64,000 nt of DNA from UBA9619 sp964630665 (GTDB lineage: Bacteria; Pseudomonadota; Gammaproteobacteria; Arenicellales; UBA868), in assembly GCA_964630665.1 (NCBI GenBank), contig CAZVVN010000007.1, positions 10,637 to 74,636 on the forward strand, read 5' to 3'. Position numbers and translations under genes: made by a program. Of the stretch, positions 8,875 to 18,704 are shown one piece after another (position 1 is the stretch's first letter; each line of letters opens with the position of its first letter). The notes below the pieces were generated by a model. The model did not search any database. It saw only the letters and a program-made list of their open reading frames with translations, and was not told the DNA's origin.

Positions 8875-9474
8875 TCAGATCCCTCTGATTTCCTTTTCCG
8901 CCTCACTCAGACTCGCAGCGAAAGACGTACGGGCAAAGATCCGGTTACCGTAGTCCTCCAGTCCCCTGGCCTGCTTGGGTAACTTGAGATTGAACATCGG
9001 CAGCCGCCACAACAAAGGTCCCAGGTAACAGTCAGCCAGAGAAAATTCGTCACCCAAGACAAATCTCTGGTTTTCAAATACGCTGGCCATGGCCGACAAC
9101 CCGTCGCGGATCAGCACGGCCGACTTTCTGTCGAGCTTTTTCCGCTCATCGATACAAATCTGCAGCGGGTCCAACCAGTCGCGCCGCAGGCGGTATATCA
9201 GCAACCGGGCCCGGCTACGGCCGACCGGATCAATCGGCATGAGAGGCGGATGGGGGAGTCTTTCATCGAGGTACTCGTTGATCAACATGGGGTTGAACAG
9301 AACCAGGTCCCGGTCTACAAGAGTCGGCGTTTCACCATAGGGGTTCAGCTCAGCCAGTTCTACTTCCAGCTCACCCGGCTGCACGTACAACGCTTCATAT
9401 TCGATGGTCTTCTCCTGCAGAACGATGCGGCAGGCATGACCGAAAATACAAAGAGGTCCTGAATAGAGTTTCAT
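8875..9474 (-). CDS. sspA: Stringent starvation protein A, GST-fold RNA polymerase-associated protein
   Basis: A 199-residue protein with a glutathione-transferase fold. The thioredoxin-like N-terminal domain MKLYSGPLCIFGHACRIVLQ and the NPYGETPTLVDRDLVLFNP block match SspA rather than a catalytic GST. The all-helical C-terminal domain contains LADCYLGPLLWRLP. In E. coli this protein associates with RNA polymerase and affects acid and starvation survival. It is followed by sspB and lies downstream of petC on the same strand, the common petABC-sspAB order. Confidence 0.9.
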   Translation of the reverse strand: MKLYSGPLCIFGHACRIVLQEKTIEYEALYVQPGELEVELAELNPYGETPTLVDRDLVLFNPMLINEYLDERLPHPPLMPIDPVGRSRARLLIYRLRRDWLDPLQICIDERKKLDRKSAVLIRDGLSAMASVFENQRFVLGDEFSLADCYLGPLLWRLPMFNLKLPKQARGLEDYGNRIFARTSFAASLSEAEKEIRGI

Positions 9475-9565
9475 ATTGACACTGCTGTTTTCGGAGCGGA
9501 TTTCCTGTGCAGTCGGTCTGGCCGGAGTGGCAGCTCAGAAAACCGGGTAGTAGTGCTGTTCTCGT

Positions 9566-10294
9566 TCAGTGGACGTCGCGCCAGTATTCCCTTTTGAGGG
9601 CATAGGTGAGCAGCGTGAGAACACCCATAAAGACCATGACCCAGAAGCCGATCTTGTAGCGCACCATTTTAGCCGGTTCGGCCAGATAAACCATGAAATT
9701 GGTCAGATCCCGCACAGCGGCATCATATTCACCAGGGCTCAGTTCCCCTGACGCACCTTCTTCGAATCCGGCAAACTGATGAGTACCGTCATGGTCTTCA
9801 AAGCGTGCTTCACGATACCCCTGCCACCGGTAAAGAACGTGCGGCATGGCGACATTTGGAAACAGCAGGTTGTTCCATCCCGTTGCACTCGCCTCGTCCC
9901 GGTAGAAACTCCGGAGGTAGGTATAGATCCAGTCCGGACCGTGAGAACGGGCGGTCAGGCTAAGGTCCGGTGGCACGACGCCAAACCATTTCTTGGCGCC
10001 CTCCTCGGACATGGTCACGGTCATCAGTTCACCTGGCTTGCTGGCGGCGAACATCAGGTTGTCCCGCAACAACTGTTCATTGATGTCTAGATCCGCAGCC
10101 ATCCTCTCGTAACGCATGTAGGCAGCGCTGTGACAGGACAGGCAGTAATTGACAAAGGTCCTGGCGCCACGCTGCAGAGACGCCTTGTCCGAAAGATCGA
10201 TATGCACGGTATCAAGCGCCTCGTTGGAGCCGCCTGATGCCGTTGCCAGTACTGGCGCCAGAACAAGCACAAGAGTGATCAGAGTTTTTTTCAT
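9566..10294 (-). CDS. petC: Cytochrome c1 of the bc1 complex
   Basis: The haem subunit that passes electrons from the Rieske protein to soluble cytochrome c. It has a signal peptide (residues 1-20), the haem c motif C51-LSC-H55, and a likely axial Met in NVAMPHVLY. A single C-terminal membrane anchor (IGFWVMVFMGVLTLLTYAL) is followed by a short basic tail. The frame extends upstream over petB, but the ATG at 10294 is right. It overlaps the petB stop as ATGA and is followed directly by the signal peptide MKKTLITLVLVLAP. Confidence 0.96.
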   Translation of the reverse strand: MKKTLITLVLVLAPVLATASGGSNEALDTVHIDLSDKASLQRGARTFVNYCLSCHSAAYMRYERMAADLDINEQLLRDNLMFAASKPGELMTVTMSEEGAKKWFGVVPPDLSLTARSHGPDWIYTYLRSFYRDEASATGWNNLLFPNVAMPHVLYRWQGYREARFEDHDGTHQFAGFEEGASGELSPGEYDAAVRDLTNFMVYLAEPAKMVRYKIGFWVMVFMGVLTLLTYALKREYWRDVH

Positions 10295-11544
10295 CCGCCG
10301 GTTACCCTGTCCGGCTCCGGTTTTGTGCGATCGAGTTTCGTATAGATCGGCATCAACAGGAAAAAGGCAAAGTAGAAGACCAATCCAATCTGGGCCCAAA
10401 CTAGGTTCTTGAACCAGATCAGATCAACGTGACCCGGGTTCTTGGTCCCCAGGTAACCGAGCATTACGAAATTCACGGCGAACAGCATCAGCATGGTCTT
10501 ATACATCCAGCCACGGTAGCGGATCGACCGGACCCTGGACCGGTCGAGCCAGGGCAGGAAAAAGAACAGGACGATCGCAAACCCCATGGCCATGACACCC
10601 CATAGCTTGGCACCACCGGGCAGCCACTCAAAAGTCACAGCCCGCAAGATCGAGTAGTAGGGTGTTAAATACCAAAGTGGAACGATATCAGGTGGTGTCT
10701 GCAGAATGTTTGCGGGCTCAAAGTTGTCTTTTTCCAGAAACCAACCGTCCAGTTCCGGGGCAAAAAAGACGATGGCCAGGAAAAGGGCCATGAAGACACT
10801 CACCCCGAAAAGATCTTTGACTGTGTAATAGGGGTGAAAAGGAATTCCATCCAGGGGCTTACCTTCAGCATCTTTTTGCTTCTTGATTTCGATCCCGTCG
10901 GGATTATTGGATCCCACCTTGTGCAACGCGACAATATGCAGGTAAACCAGCATCGCCAGCAGCAGTGGTAAGAGGATCACATGGAAAGCAAAAAACCGGT
11001 TGAGCGTCGCGTCTGAGACCACGAAGTCACCGCGGATCCACTCCGCCAGTCCTTCGCCGATCCAGGGGATCGCACCGAACAGGGAAATAATGACCTGCGC
11101 GCCCCAGTAACTCATGTTCCCCCAGGGCAGGAGGTAGCCAAAAAATGCCTCGGCCATCAGCGCGATGTAGATGACCATGCCGAGAAGCCAGATCAGTTCC
11201 CGCGGACCTTTGTACGAGCCGTACAGCATTGCCCGAAACATGTGCAGATAAACGGTGATAAAAAACATCGAGGCGCCCACAGAGTGCAGGTAGCGCATGA
11301 ACCACCCCGCCGGCACATCACGCATGGTGTATTCAACCGACGCAAATGCCAGTGAGACATCCGGCTTGTAATGCATGGTCAGAACGATCCCGGTCGCGAT
11401 CTGCATCACCAGCACCAGCAGGGCCAGGGAACCGAAGTAGTACCAGAAATTAAAGTTTTTCGGCGCATAGTACTGCGCCATGTGCTCCTGCCAGACCTTA
11501 GTGGCCGGAAACCTGTCGTCGATCCAGTCCATCAGCTTGGCCAT
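10291..11544 (-). CDS. petB: Cytochrome b of the bc1 complex
   Basis: The 417-residue membrane core that carries two b haems and the two quinone sites. Conserved blocks are visible: RYLHSVGASMFFITVYLHMFRAM with the haem-ligating histidines, GYLLPWGNMSYWGAQVI near the Qo site, and the PPDIVPLWYLTPYYSILRA segment with the PEWY-like site (here PLWY). About eight hydrophobic helices are present. The ATG at 11544 shares its A with the petA stop (TGATG), so translation of petA, petB and petC is coupled. Confidence 0.97.
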   Translation of the reverse strand: MAKLMDWIDDRFPATKVWQEHMAQYYAPKNFNFWYYFGSLALLVLVMQIATGIVLTMHYKPDVSLAFASVEYTMRDVPAGWFMRYLHSVGASMFFITVYLHMFRAMLYGSYKGPRELIWLLGMVIYIALMAEAFFGYLLPWGNMSYWGAQVIISLFGAIPWIGEGLAEWIRGDFVVSDATLNRFFAFHVILLPLLLAMLVYLHIVALHKVGSNNPDGIEIKKQKDAEGKPLDGIPFHPYYTVKDLFGVSVFMALFLAIVFFAPELDGWFLEKDNFEPANILQTPPDIVPLWYLTPYYSILRAVTFEWLPGGAKLWGVMAMGFAIVLFFFLPWLDRSRVRSIRYRGWMYKTMLMLFAVNFVMLGYLGTKNPGHVDLIWFKNLVWAQIGLVFYFAFFLLMPIYTKLDRTKPEPDRVTGG

Positions 11545-12143
11545 CAAGCTGTGTCCTCCGGTCCAATACCGACCAGAATACGATTGTCTGACAGGAAAGA
11601 ATACGGTGGCACCTCCAGGTTGGTCGGCGCAGGCACGTTACGGTAAACACGACCAGCAAGATCGAAGGCAGAGCCATGACACGGGCAAAAGAACCCCCCC
11701 ACCCAGTCATCGCCCAGGCCGGAGGTTTTGCCCTGCTCGAATTTCTTTGTTGGCGCACAACCCAGGTGAGTACAGACACCCAGTACGACCAGAATGTCCG
11801 GTTTGATCGAACGATACTCATTCTTGGCATAGACAGGCTGCTGGGTCTTGACTTCGGAATCCGGGTCGGAGAGTTTTTCTCGAATGCCAGCCAGGTCTTT
11901 GATCATCTGCGTCGTCCGGCGGATGATCCAGACAGGTTTGCCACGCCACTCCACTGTGAGCATCTGTCCTTCGGGTAATTTGCTGATGTCGACTTCAACC
12001 GGCGCACCGGCGGCTTTTGCCCGGGCACTGGGCATCATGCTCGCTACAAACGGCACAGCCAGGGCACCAGCGCCTGCCAAGCCGACGCCGGTAGTCACAG
12101 TCGTCAGCATGCGGCGACGATCGTTGTCAGTATCTTCAGCCAT
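11544..12143 (-). CDS. petA: Ubiquinol-cytochrome c reductase Rieske iron-sulfur subunit
   Basis: A 199-residue protein anchored by one N-terminal helix. The twin-arginine-like DRRRMLTTV before the helix fits Tat export of a prefolded 2Fe-2S protein. Cluster ligands are C124-TH126 with C129 in CTHLGC, and C153-P-C155-H156 in CPCHGS. C129 and C155 would form the structural disulfide. The ATG at 12143 is preferred over a GTG two codons earlier because that GTG is part of the ribosome site (GAGGTG). First gene of petABC. Confidence 0.96.
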   Translation of the reverse strand: MAEDTDNDRRRMLTTVTTGVGLAGAGALAVPFVASMMPSARAKAAGAPVEVDISKLPEGQMLTVEWRGKPVWIIRRTTQMIKDLAGIREKLSDPDSEVKTQQPVYAKNEYRSIKPDILVVLGVCTHLGCAPTKKFEQGKTSGLGDDWVGGFFCPCHGSAFDLAGRVYRNVPAPTNLEVPPYSFLSDNRILVGIGPEDTA

Positions 12144-12231
12144 AAACACCTCGTAGAAAAACCAGATTCAACCCGACGGACTGGAAAGACCCATCGACTT
12201 AGGGCTTGGGCGCGAGTCAGAAAGGCGTCGG

Positions 12232-12237
12232 ATTATA
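12232..12237 (-). promoter_or_regulatory. Extended -10 promoter element for petABC
   Basis: On the minus strand the sequence reads TTTGCTATAATCC. It contains a consensus TATAAT preceded by TGC, the TGn extended -10 signature. The -35 region at the expected distance (GGCCTG) is poor, which extended -10 promoters tolerate. It lies about 90 bp upstream of the petA ATG in the only gap before the operon. Confidence 0.55.
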
Positions 12238-12267
12238 GCAAATACGCTCTCTACCAGGCCCGCAAGT

Positions 12268-14103
12268 TCAGTTCCTGGCCAGACCCACAAGTCGCTCAAG
12301 GGCCAGTATCCGGGTCGGAAAGTAGAAGGCCCGCGCCGAGACCTGGTCATATGCGCGGTTCAATGCGCGGGCAACCAATTGTTGCAGCTCCAAATCACCA
12401 AGCTGCAGAGTCGTCAGGGAGAGCACGGCCGCAGGCGAAGGTAGAGCCCCATCCGGAATCGTCTCCTGCAACCCGTCCGTTGCCAAGAGGGTCTGGTCCG
12501 TCAGGCGCCAGCCGTTGCCAATGAAGAAGCGCTGCCAGGCAGCCGTGGTAATCGTACGTACCAACCGAAAATCCTCCGACTCACCCGTCAACTCGGCCCA
12601 GGCGAGCAGACCGGCAGTGACGTAGGCGTAGTCCTGTAGTGATGCTGTGCCGAGTGCCCGGCTCCCGGCTATTGAACGGTGAAGGCGTTTACCATCCCAG
12701 CAGACCCGCGCTAGATAGTTCCGGATGCCGCGGGCTGTCTCCAGATACCTCGGATCACCCAGCGCGCGGGCAGCGTCGATAAATGCCGACAGGGCGAGCC
12801 CGTTCCAACCTGCCAGGATCTTGCTGTCTGCTGGAAGTGTTCTTAGGCCTCGCACTTCAAGTAACCTCCCCATCGCCTGGGCCAGCAATCGTTTCACGCG
12901 CTCTACTGGTATTGCCAGTTCTGCTGCGACATCCTGCACAGATCGGCGATGATTCAGGTGGTGACCTGTCTGGAACTCCGGCGGCCGGTCAAGTGACCAT
13001 GCTGCAGTTAGCACTTCATGTTCTTCCACCGACAACAAATCTGCCCGCTCACTTTCCGTCCACAGATAGTAGGCTCCCTCTGTGCCCTGGTCATCCACCG
13101 CTGAAAAAGCAGCGATCAGCCCGCCACCAGGCGTCCGCATGTGCGCCGCCATGAAGTCCAGCGTCCGGCGCGCCACTCCCGAGTACTCGGGTCGGCCGAG
13201 GATGACAGCCGAACGAAGGTAAGTGCGGGCCAGCAGGGCATTGGTGTAGAGCATTTTCTCGAAATGTGGCACCTCCCAGCCGGGGTCGACCGTGTAGCGA
13301 AAGAAGCCTCCGGACAGATGGTCAACGAGGCCTCTGTACGCCATGTTGTCCAGGGTCAGTGTCAACAGATCTTTGAGATCCTGCCGAGGTTGGCGATCAT
13401 AAGCCTCAATCAGGTAATCGAGCTGTGGAGTATGGGGAAACTTGGCCTGAACGCCGAATCCTCCATCAAGGTCATCAGCAGCCGATAACGCCGCATCAAC
13501 AAAGCGAGAGCTAAGCGTTGCGACGAGCGTCGCGTCGACATCACCACCCGCATCGGGGAACCTCACCGGACCTGATTGCCGAGCAATCTCGGATAGGCGT
13601 TCGCCGTCTTGTTCCCACAACTGGCTCAGTTCTTCTAGTAAGTTTCTGAACTGCTCCGGTGGCAGATACAGCACGGCATAAAGCGGATAACCCTCCGGCG
13701 TTACAAACACGTTGAGTGGCCAGCCACCCCGGCCTACCGTTTTGTAGGCAAAGTCCATTAACACTTTATCCAGGGCCGGTTCGAGTTCTCGGTCCACCTT
13801 GACTGGGACAAAATGCCGGTTGACCAGGCTGGCAATGTCCTGATCCCGATAACTCTCACGTTGCATGACATGGCACCAGTGGCAAGAGAAATAACCCACT
13901 GACAGGAACAGCAGTCGGTTTTCCTTTCTAGCCACTGCCAGCGCGTCCTCGTTCCAGGACTGCCAGGCAACCGGGTCCTCACCGTGCAGAGCAAGATACG
14001 GGGACGGGTGCCCTGCTAACTGGTTGGACAGCAAGGGAGCACCCAGAGCGAGCCCGGGAAGCAGGAGAAACACCACAAACAGTTGCAGGTGGGCCGCCCT
14101 CAC
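12268..14103 (-). CDS. Thioredoxin-domain DUF255 protein (YyaL/SPATA20-like), secreted form
   Basis: Residues 1-22 form a signal peptide (LFVVFLLLPGLALGA). The DUF255 domain follows, with SPYLALHGEDPVAWQSWN, a redox-type CHWC motif in GYFSCHWCHVMQRES, and GRGGWPLNVFVTPEG. The rest resembles the six-hairpin glycosidase-like domain seen in YyaL proteins (GGFGVQAKFPHTPQLDYL, LSGGFFRYTVDPGWEVPHFEKML). The family's function is not established. At 611 residues it is somewhat short. The start is a GTG whose last bases overlap the prlC stop (GTGA), so it is translationally coupled to prlC. Export and the CxxC suggest a periplasmic redox role, but that is inference. Confidence 0.8.
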   Translation of the reverse strand: MRAAHLQLFVVFLLLPGLALGAPLLSNQLAGHPSPYLALHGEDPVAWQSWNEDALAVARKENRLLFLSVGYFSCHWCHVMQRESYRDQDIASLVNRHFVPVKVDRELEPALDKVLMDFAYKTVGRGGWPLNVFVTPEGYPLYAVLYLPPEQFRNLLEELSQLWEQDGERLSEIARQSGPVRFPDAGGDVDATLVATLSSRFVDAALSAADDLDGGFGVQAKFPHTPQLDYLIEAYDRQPRQDLKDLLTLTLDNMAYRGLVDHLSGGFFRYTVDPGWEVPHFEKMLYTNALLARTYLRSAVILGRPEYSGVARRTLDFMAAHMRTPGGGLIAAFSAVDDQGTEGAYYLWTESERADLLSVEEHEVLTAAWSLDRPPEFQTGHHLNHRRSVQDVAAELAIPVERVKRLLAQAMGRLLEVRGLRTLPADSKILAGWNGLALSAFIDAARALGDPRYLETARGIRNYLARVCWDGKRLHRSIAGSRALGTASLQDYAYVTAGLLAWAELTGESEDFRLVRTITTAAWQRFFIGNGWRLTDQTLLATDGLQETIPDGALPSPAAVLSLTTLQLGDLELQQLVARALNRAYDQVSARAFYFPTRILALERLVGLARN

Positions 14104-16148
14104 CCGACCAGACCCTGGTGCCGTAGAAACGATTCAATACCCGGACGACGTCCGCGAAACGCGACAAACAGTTCCAGCGGATCTTCCACACCACCCTTCT
14201 CGAGCACCTCCTGCAGGAACGCCTTGCCGGCGGGCGGGTCAAAGATGCCTTCCTCCTCAAAACGGCTATAGGCGTCAGCCGACAACACCTCGGCCCACAA
14301 GTAACTGTAATACCCGGCTGCGTAGCCACCGGCAAAAATGTGCGAAAACGAGTTCTGGAATCGGTCGTAGGGCGGTGCAACGACCACCGCAACTTCTCGG
14401 CGGACCTGGTCCAGCAGGTTCTGTACGGCGACCTCCCCAGTCAATGCCGGGGTTGCATGCAACCGGAGATCAAACAGCGCAAATTCCAGCTGCCGAACCA
14501 TCCGCAGGCCGGATTGAAAGTTGCGGGCGCCGAGCAGCCGGCTCACCAGGTCACTGGGAAGTTGCTCACCGGTGTCGACGTGCCTGGCCACCATAGCCAG
14601 CACCTCGGGCTCCCAGCACCAGTTCTCCAGCAGCTGGCTTGGCAGTTCGACAGCATCCCAGGGCACACCACAGATGCCGGCCACCGCACTTTCTTCCACT
14701 TTGGTCAGCAGGTGGTGCAAACCGTGCCCGAACTCGTGAAACAAGGTAAGCACCTCCTCATGGGTCAACAATGACGGCCTGTCGCCAACCGGCGGTGTGA
14801 AGTTACAGGTCAGAAAAGCCACCGGCGTCTGTATTGCACCATCGGCGATGCGGCGCCTGCCCACGCAGTCCGCCATCCATGCGCCGCCACGCTTGTGTTT
14901 CCGTGCATAAGGGTCGAGGAAAAACTTTCCGCGCGGTTCTCCAGACTCATCCAGGATCTCGTACAGCGTCACGTCGTCATGCCAAAGATCGAGGCTCGTA
15001 GCTTGGCTCACCGTAATGCCGAACAGTCGTTTTACTACTTCGAACAGGCCTTCCAGTACGCGTGGTAGCGGAAAGAATGGACGGACTGCTTCCGGGTCGA
15101 AACCGCAGGTCGCTGTGCGGAGTTTCTCGGAATAGTAGGGCAGATCCCACGGTGCCAGTTGACCGGCTCCGAACTCGCTCTCGGCAAATTGCTCAAGCTG
15201 GCCAAGTTCCTGCTCGGCAAACGGTCGGGCCCGCTCCGATAGATCTGTTAGAAACGACTCTACTTCGGCAACACTGACAGCCATCCGGTCGACCAGAGCA
15301 TAGCCGGCGTAATCAGCATAACCCAGCAGTGCAGCCGACTCCTGCCGCAAAGACACCACCTGCTTGATGAGGTCGGTGTTGTCCCAGTGTCCGGCGTCCG
15401 GGCCGCAATCACTCGCCCGGCAAACATAGGCCCGGTACATCTGTGCGCGAAGCTCCCGGCAATCGGAATATTTCATAAAGGGGAGATAGGACGGTGCGTG
15501 AAGCGTAAAGCGCCAGCCCGGTGTACCCGCCGAGTCTGCGGTCTGCTTCGCGAGTTCGATGACAGTCGGCGGAAGCCCGCTCAGATCTTTCTCATCGACA
15601 AGATCCAGGGCCCAGCCGTCGGTCGCATCCAGCACGTTCTGCTCGAACGTATTCGACAATGCCGCGAGTTCGGTCGTGATTGCCCGGAATCTATCCCGGG
15701 CGGGACCTTCCAGCGCAACGCCAGAAAGTCGGAAGTCGCGCAGTGCGTTACTGATCACTCGCTGTTTCGCGGCGTCCAGTGACGCGAAAGCTTCGCTCTG
15801 CCCGATTCGCTGATAGCCTTCGTAGAGCGCCCGGTTCTGACCGAGCGATGCGTGATATGCCGTGAGCTTCTCAAGACCGTCCTGATAGACCCGGCGCAGG
15901 TCCGGAGCATCCCGAACCGCGTTCAGATGTGAAACCGGCGACCACAATCGTTGAAGCCGTTCATCGACCTCCTGAAGTGGCGCAGCAAACCCCGCCCAGT
16001 CCGCAACATCGGCCCTTTTTTCCAGGCAGTCGATTTCGTCCTGGCTGGAGGCCAGAACCTCGTCCAGCGCGGGTTCCACGTGGTGCGCACAGATCTCCCT
16101 GAAACGAGGCAGACCTTTTTGTTGGAGCAAAGGATTTCTTGCGCTCAT
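14100..16148 (-). CDS. prlC: Oligopeptidase A (M3 family zinc metallopeptidase)
   Basis: A cytoplasmic 682-residue oligopeptidase that degrades signal-peptide fragments and other short peptides. The zinc motif HEFGHGLHH lies near residue 470 (HExxH), and the downstream Glu ligand region is in WDAVELPSQLLENW. The N-terminal half is the all-helical M3 domain, starting NPLLQQKGLPRFREI as in PrlC. The ATG at 16148 gives the standard N-terminus. It diverges from gor across 157 bp, and its stop overlaps the start of the DUF255 gene. Confidence 0.95.
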   Translation of the reverse strand: MSARNPLLQQKGLPRFREICAHHVEPALDEVLASSQDEIDCLEKRADVADWAGFAAPLQEVDERLQRLWSPVSHLNAVRDAPDLRRVYQDGLEKLTAYHASLGQNRALYEGYQRIGQSEAFASLDAAKQRVISNALRDFRLSGVALEGPARDRFRAITTELAALSNTFEQNVLDATDGWALDLVDEKDLSGLPPTVIELAKQTADSAGTPGWRFTLHAPSYLPFMKYSDCRELRAQMYRAYVCRASDCGPDAGHWDNTDLIKQVVSLRQESAALLGYADYAGYALVDRMAVSVAEVESFLTDLSERARPFAEQELGQLEQFAESEFGAGQLAPWDLPYYSEKLRTATCGFDPEAVRPFFPLPRVLEGLFEVVKRLFGITVSQATSLDLWHDDVTLYEILDESGEPRGKFFLDPYARKHKRGGAWMADCVGRRRIADGAIQTPVAFLTCNFTPPVGDRPSLLTHEEVLTLFHEFGHGLHHLLTKVEESAVAGICGVPWDAVELPSQLLENWCWEPEVLAMVARHVDTGEQLPSDLVSRLLGARNFQSGLRMVRQLEFALFDLRLHATPALTGEVAVQNLLDQVRREVAVVVAPPYDRFQNSFSHIFAGGYAAGYYSYLWAEVLSADAYSRFEEEGIFDPPAGKAFLQEVLEKGGVEDPLELFVAFRGRRPGIESFLRHQGLVG

Positions 16149-16305
16149 GGTGATCTTTATGGGTAACTTGGATATCGACTGCCGGCCGGGGTAATTCGCC
16201 AGAGCGGAGTCCCCCCTTTACTGTTCGAGTGGACTTTACTCTATTATTCGCCACCCACAGTTACTCACTCCCGAACCGGCTGCAACCACCGCCAAGGAGA
16301 TAACA

Positions 16306-17658
16306 ATGACCGAGCGTTACGATTTTCTCGTCATCGGCGGCGGCAGCGGCGGGATTGCAGCTGCACGGCGGGCGGCCGAATACGGCGCCCGTACAGCAAT
16401 CATCGAAGGCGGACGACTCGGCGGTACTTGTGTCAACGTGGGCTGTGTGCCCAAGAAAATCATGTGGAACACCGCCCACGTGGCCGAGGTGCTCAAACAT
16501 GCAGGCGATTATGGGTTCAGTGTAGAGCGTAGCAGTTTTGACTGGCCGGCTCTCAAGAGTGCTCGGGATACCTATGTACAGCGGCTCAACGACATATATC
16601 GCCGTAACCTGGACCACTCCGGCGTCACGCTGTTTCAAGGCTGGGCGATTCTGGACAAGGCACGAACGGTCACGGTGGGTGACCAGCAGCTTCAAGCCGA
16701 TCAGGTACTCATCGCCACCGGCGGCCGGCCCAGCGTGCCTGAGATTCCCGGTGCCGACCTGGGGATCACCAGCGATGGTTTCTTCGAGCTTGAACGGCAG
16801 CCCGAATCCGCGCTTGTCATCGGCGCGGGCTACATCGCGACCGAAATCGCAGGGGTCCTTCACAGCCTCGGTACCCGGGTCACGATGCTGCTGCGCAAAG
16901 ATCGGCTGCTGCGGGAGTTCGATGCCACCCTGGGTGAGACACTGATCGACCGGATGCGCGAATCCGGTATCCGGATTTTGACCTGTGCCCGACTGCAACG
17001 GGTCTGGCGAAAGGATAACGGCCAGCTTGCAGTTGACTACGACACGAAGAAAACGCTCGGTGATCTTGATTCAATCCTCTGGGCGATTGGCCGTGAGCCG
17101 GAAACCGCGAGCCTAGGAGTCGAAACGTGGGGTGTTAAGGTCGATACGTCTGGATTTATTCCCACCGATCACCTCCAGTGCACCAACCTCAAGGGGGTCT
17201 ATGCGGTCGGCGACGTTACCGGCAGACAGGCGCTGACGCCGGTCGCAATAGCAGCGGGGCGCCGTCTTGCCGATCGCCTGTTCGGTGGACAGCCTGGTGC
17301 CTGCCTGGACTACACGGATGTTCCCAGCGTCATTTTCTCTCACCCACCGATTGGCACCGTCGGTCTTTCTGAGCAACAGGCCATCGAACTGTACGGCGAG
17401 GACAACATCAAGGTGTACCAGAGTCGATTTACCAACATGTATTACGCCGTTACCCGGGAGAAATCACCTACAGTCGTGAAGCTGATTGTCACCGGTAATG
17501 AAGAAAAAATCGTCGGTTGCCACATGATCGGTGATGCCGCAGACGAGATTATCCAGGGCTTCGCCGTCGCGCTCAAGATGGGTGCCACCAAGGCCGACTT
17601 CGACAACACCGTCGCTATACATCCAACGGCTGCCGAAGAACTGGTGACGCTCAGGTGA
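16306..17658 (+). CDS. gor: Glutathione-disulfide reductase
   Basis: An NADPH-dependent flavoenzyme that keeps glutathione reduced. The FAD Rossmann motif is FLVIGGGSGGIAAAR (residues 7-21), and the redox-active pair is C42-VNVG-C47 within GGTCVNVGCVPKK. The NAD(P) motif is VIGAGYIATEIAGVL. The C-terminal HPTAAEELVTLR carries the active-site His-Glu pair typical of glutathione reductase. The length of 450 residues is normal. A strong ribosome site AAGGAGATAACA precedes the ATG. Confidence 0.95.
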   Translation: MTERYDFLVIGGGSGGIAAARRAAEYGARTAIIEGGRLGGTCVNVGCVPKKIMWNTAHVAEVLKHAGDYGFSVERSSFDWPALKSARDTYVQRLNDIYRRNLDHSGVTLFQGWAILDKARTVTVGDQQLQADQVLIATGGRPSVPEIPGADLGITSDGFFELERQPESALVIGAGYIATEIAGVLHSLGTRVTMLLRKDRLLREFDATLGETLIDRMRESGIRILTCARLQRVWRKDNGQLAVDYDTKKTLGDLDSILWAIGREPETASLGVETWGVKVDTSGFIPTDHLQCTNLKGVYAVGDVTGRQALTPVAIAAGRRLADRLFGGQPGACLDYTDVPSVIFSHPPIGTVGLSEQQAIELYGEDNIKVYQSRFTNMYYAVTREKSPTVVKLIVTGNEEKIVGCHMIGDAADEIIQGFAVALKMGATKADFDNTVAIHPTAAEELVTLR

Positions 17659-17868
17659 TCTGTTCCATACTTGCCCGACCAGGGCTGCACAACCCCTCTC
17701 GGTATGCTGTCGCTTTTCTGCGGACTTTAACCGGCCGCACCGTTGACGGGGCAGGATGTTTTCAAGCCGTGCCTGCTGTCACACGAGCTTCCATAGGAGA
17801 ATTGACGCTGCCCGGCCTGGTTTCTTTAAACTCGACCGTGAACTGAACGAATCCGAGGGTAATCACAG

Positions 17869-18654
17869 ATGGCTTGGTGGGGAAAACTGATCGGCGGGAC
17901 ACTGGGCTTCATGCTGGGCGGCCCGCTGGGCGCACTTCTGGGTGCTTCATTTGGCCATCAGTTCGATGCCGGTCTGCGGGGCTCGGGCGGCATGCGCGCG
18001 CTACCGGGGGGCCAGGAACGCGTTCAACTCGCCTTCTTTACCGCCACCTTTTCCGTGATGGGCCATATCGCCAAGGCCGACGGCCGGGTTTCGCAGCATG
18101 AGATTCAGATGGCGAAGAACCTCATGAGCCAGATGCGTCTCAACACGCAGCAACGCGAAGCGGCCATTGATCTGTTCGAACAGGGCAAAGAAGCGGACTT
18201 TCCGCTCGATGATGTGCTCCATCAGTTTCGCAGCGAGTGCCAGCGGCGCACCACTTTGCTGCGGATGTTCCTTGAAATCCAGATCCAGGGCGCGATGGCC
18301 GATGGACGGCTCGATGCAGCCGAGAACAGAATTCTCCTGCACAGTGCCGAGGTGCTGGGTTTCAGCTCGCATGAAGTCGAGCACCTGATCGGCCTGATAT
18401 CCGGCACTGCGAGCGGCCCGGGGCAGCGGCCGGGGCGGACCATCGAACAGTCTTATGCGATTTTAGGTGTGTCTGAGGAGACACCCGACAGCGAGATCAA
18501 GAAATCATACCGGCGCCTGATGAACCAACATCACCCTGACAAGCTGGTTGCCAAGGGTATGCCCGAGGAAATGATCAAGCTGGCAACCGAAAAGACCCAG
18601 GAAATTCGCGCCGCCTGGGAACACGTACGTGACCATCGGGCTGCTGGGGCCTGA
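17869..18654 (+). CDS. djlA: Membrane-anchored DnaJ-like co-chaperone DjlA
   Basis: A 261-residue co-chaperone for DnaK. The N-terminal glycine-rich membrane segment (LIGGTLGFMLGGPLGALLGA, residues 7-26) is the typical DjlA anchor. A TerB-like helical domain lies at about residues 50-175 (FFTATFSVMGHIAKADGRVS). The C-terminal J domain from about residue 193 has HPD at 222-224 (NQHHPDKL). In E. coli it affects capsule synthesis through Rcs signalling. It is followed 50 bp later by an oxidoreductase gene with its own strong ribosome site. Confidence 0.93.
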   Translation: MAWWGKLIGGTLGFMLGGPLGALLGASFGHQFDAGLRGSGGMRALPGGQERVQLAFFTATFSVMGHIAKADGRVSQHEIQMAKNLMSQMRLNTQQREAAIDLFEQGKEADFPLDDVLHQFRSECQRRTTLLRMFLEIQIQGAMADGRLDAAENRILLHSAEVLGFSSHEVEHLIGLISGTASGPGQRPGRTIEQSYAILGVSEETPDSEIKKSYRRLMNQHHPDKLVAKGMPEEMIKLATEKTQEIRAAWEHVRDHRAAGA

Positions 18655-18704
18655 ACCCCACCTGCTCAACTGAATGATTCACCCAAGCGACTGAAGGAGG
18701 CCCG

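Noticed and set aside
16261..16998. A 245-codon frame antisense to gor
   Set aside because: It covers the FAD-binding and redox-cysteine codons of glutathione reductase on the other strand and shows no protein features of its own.
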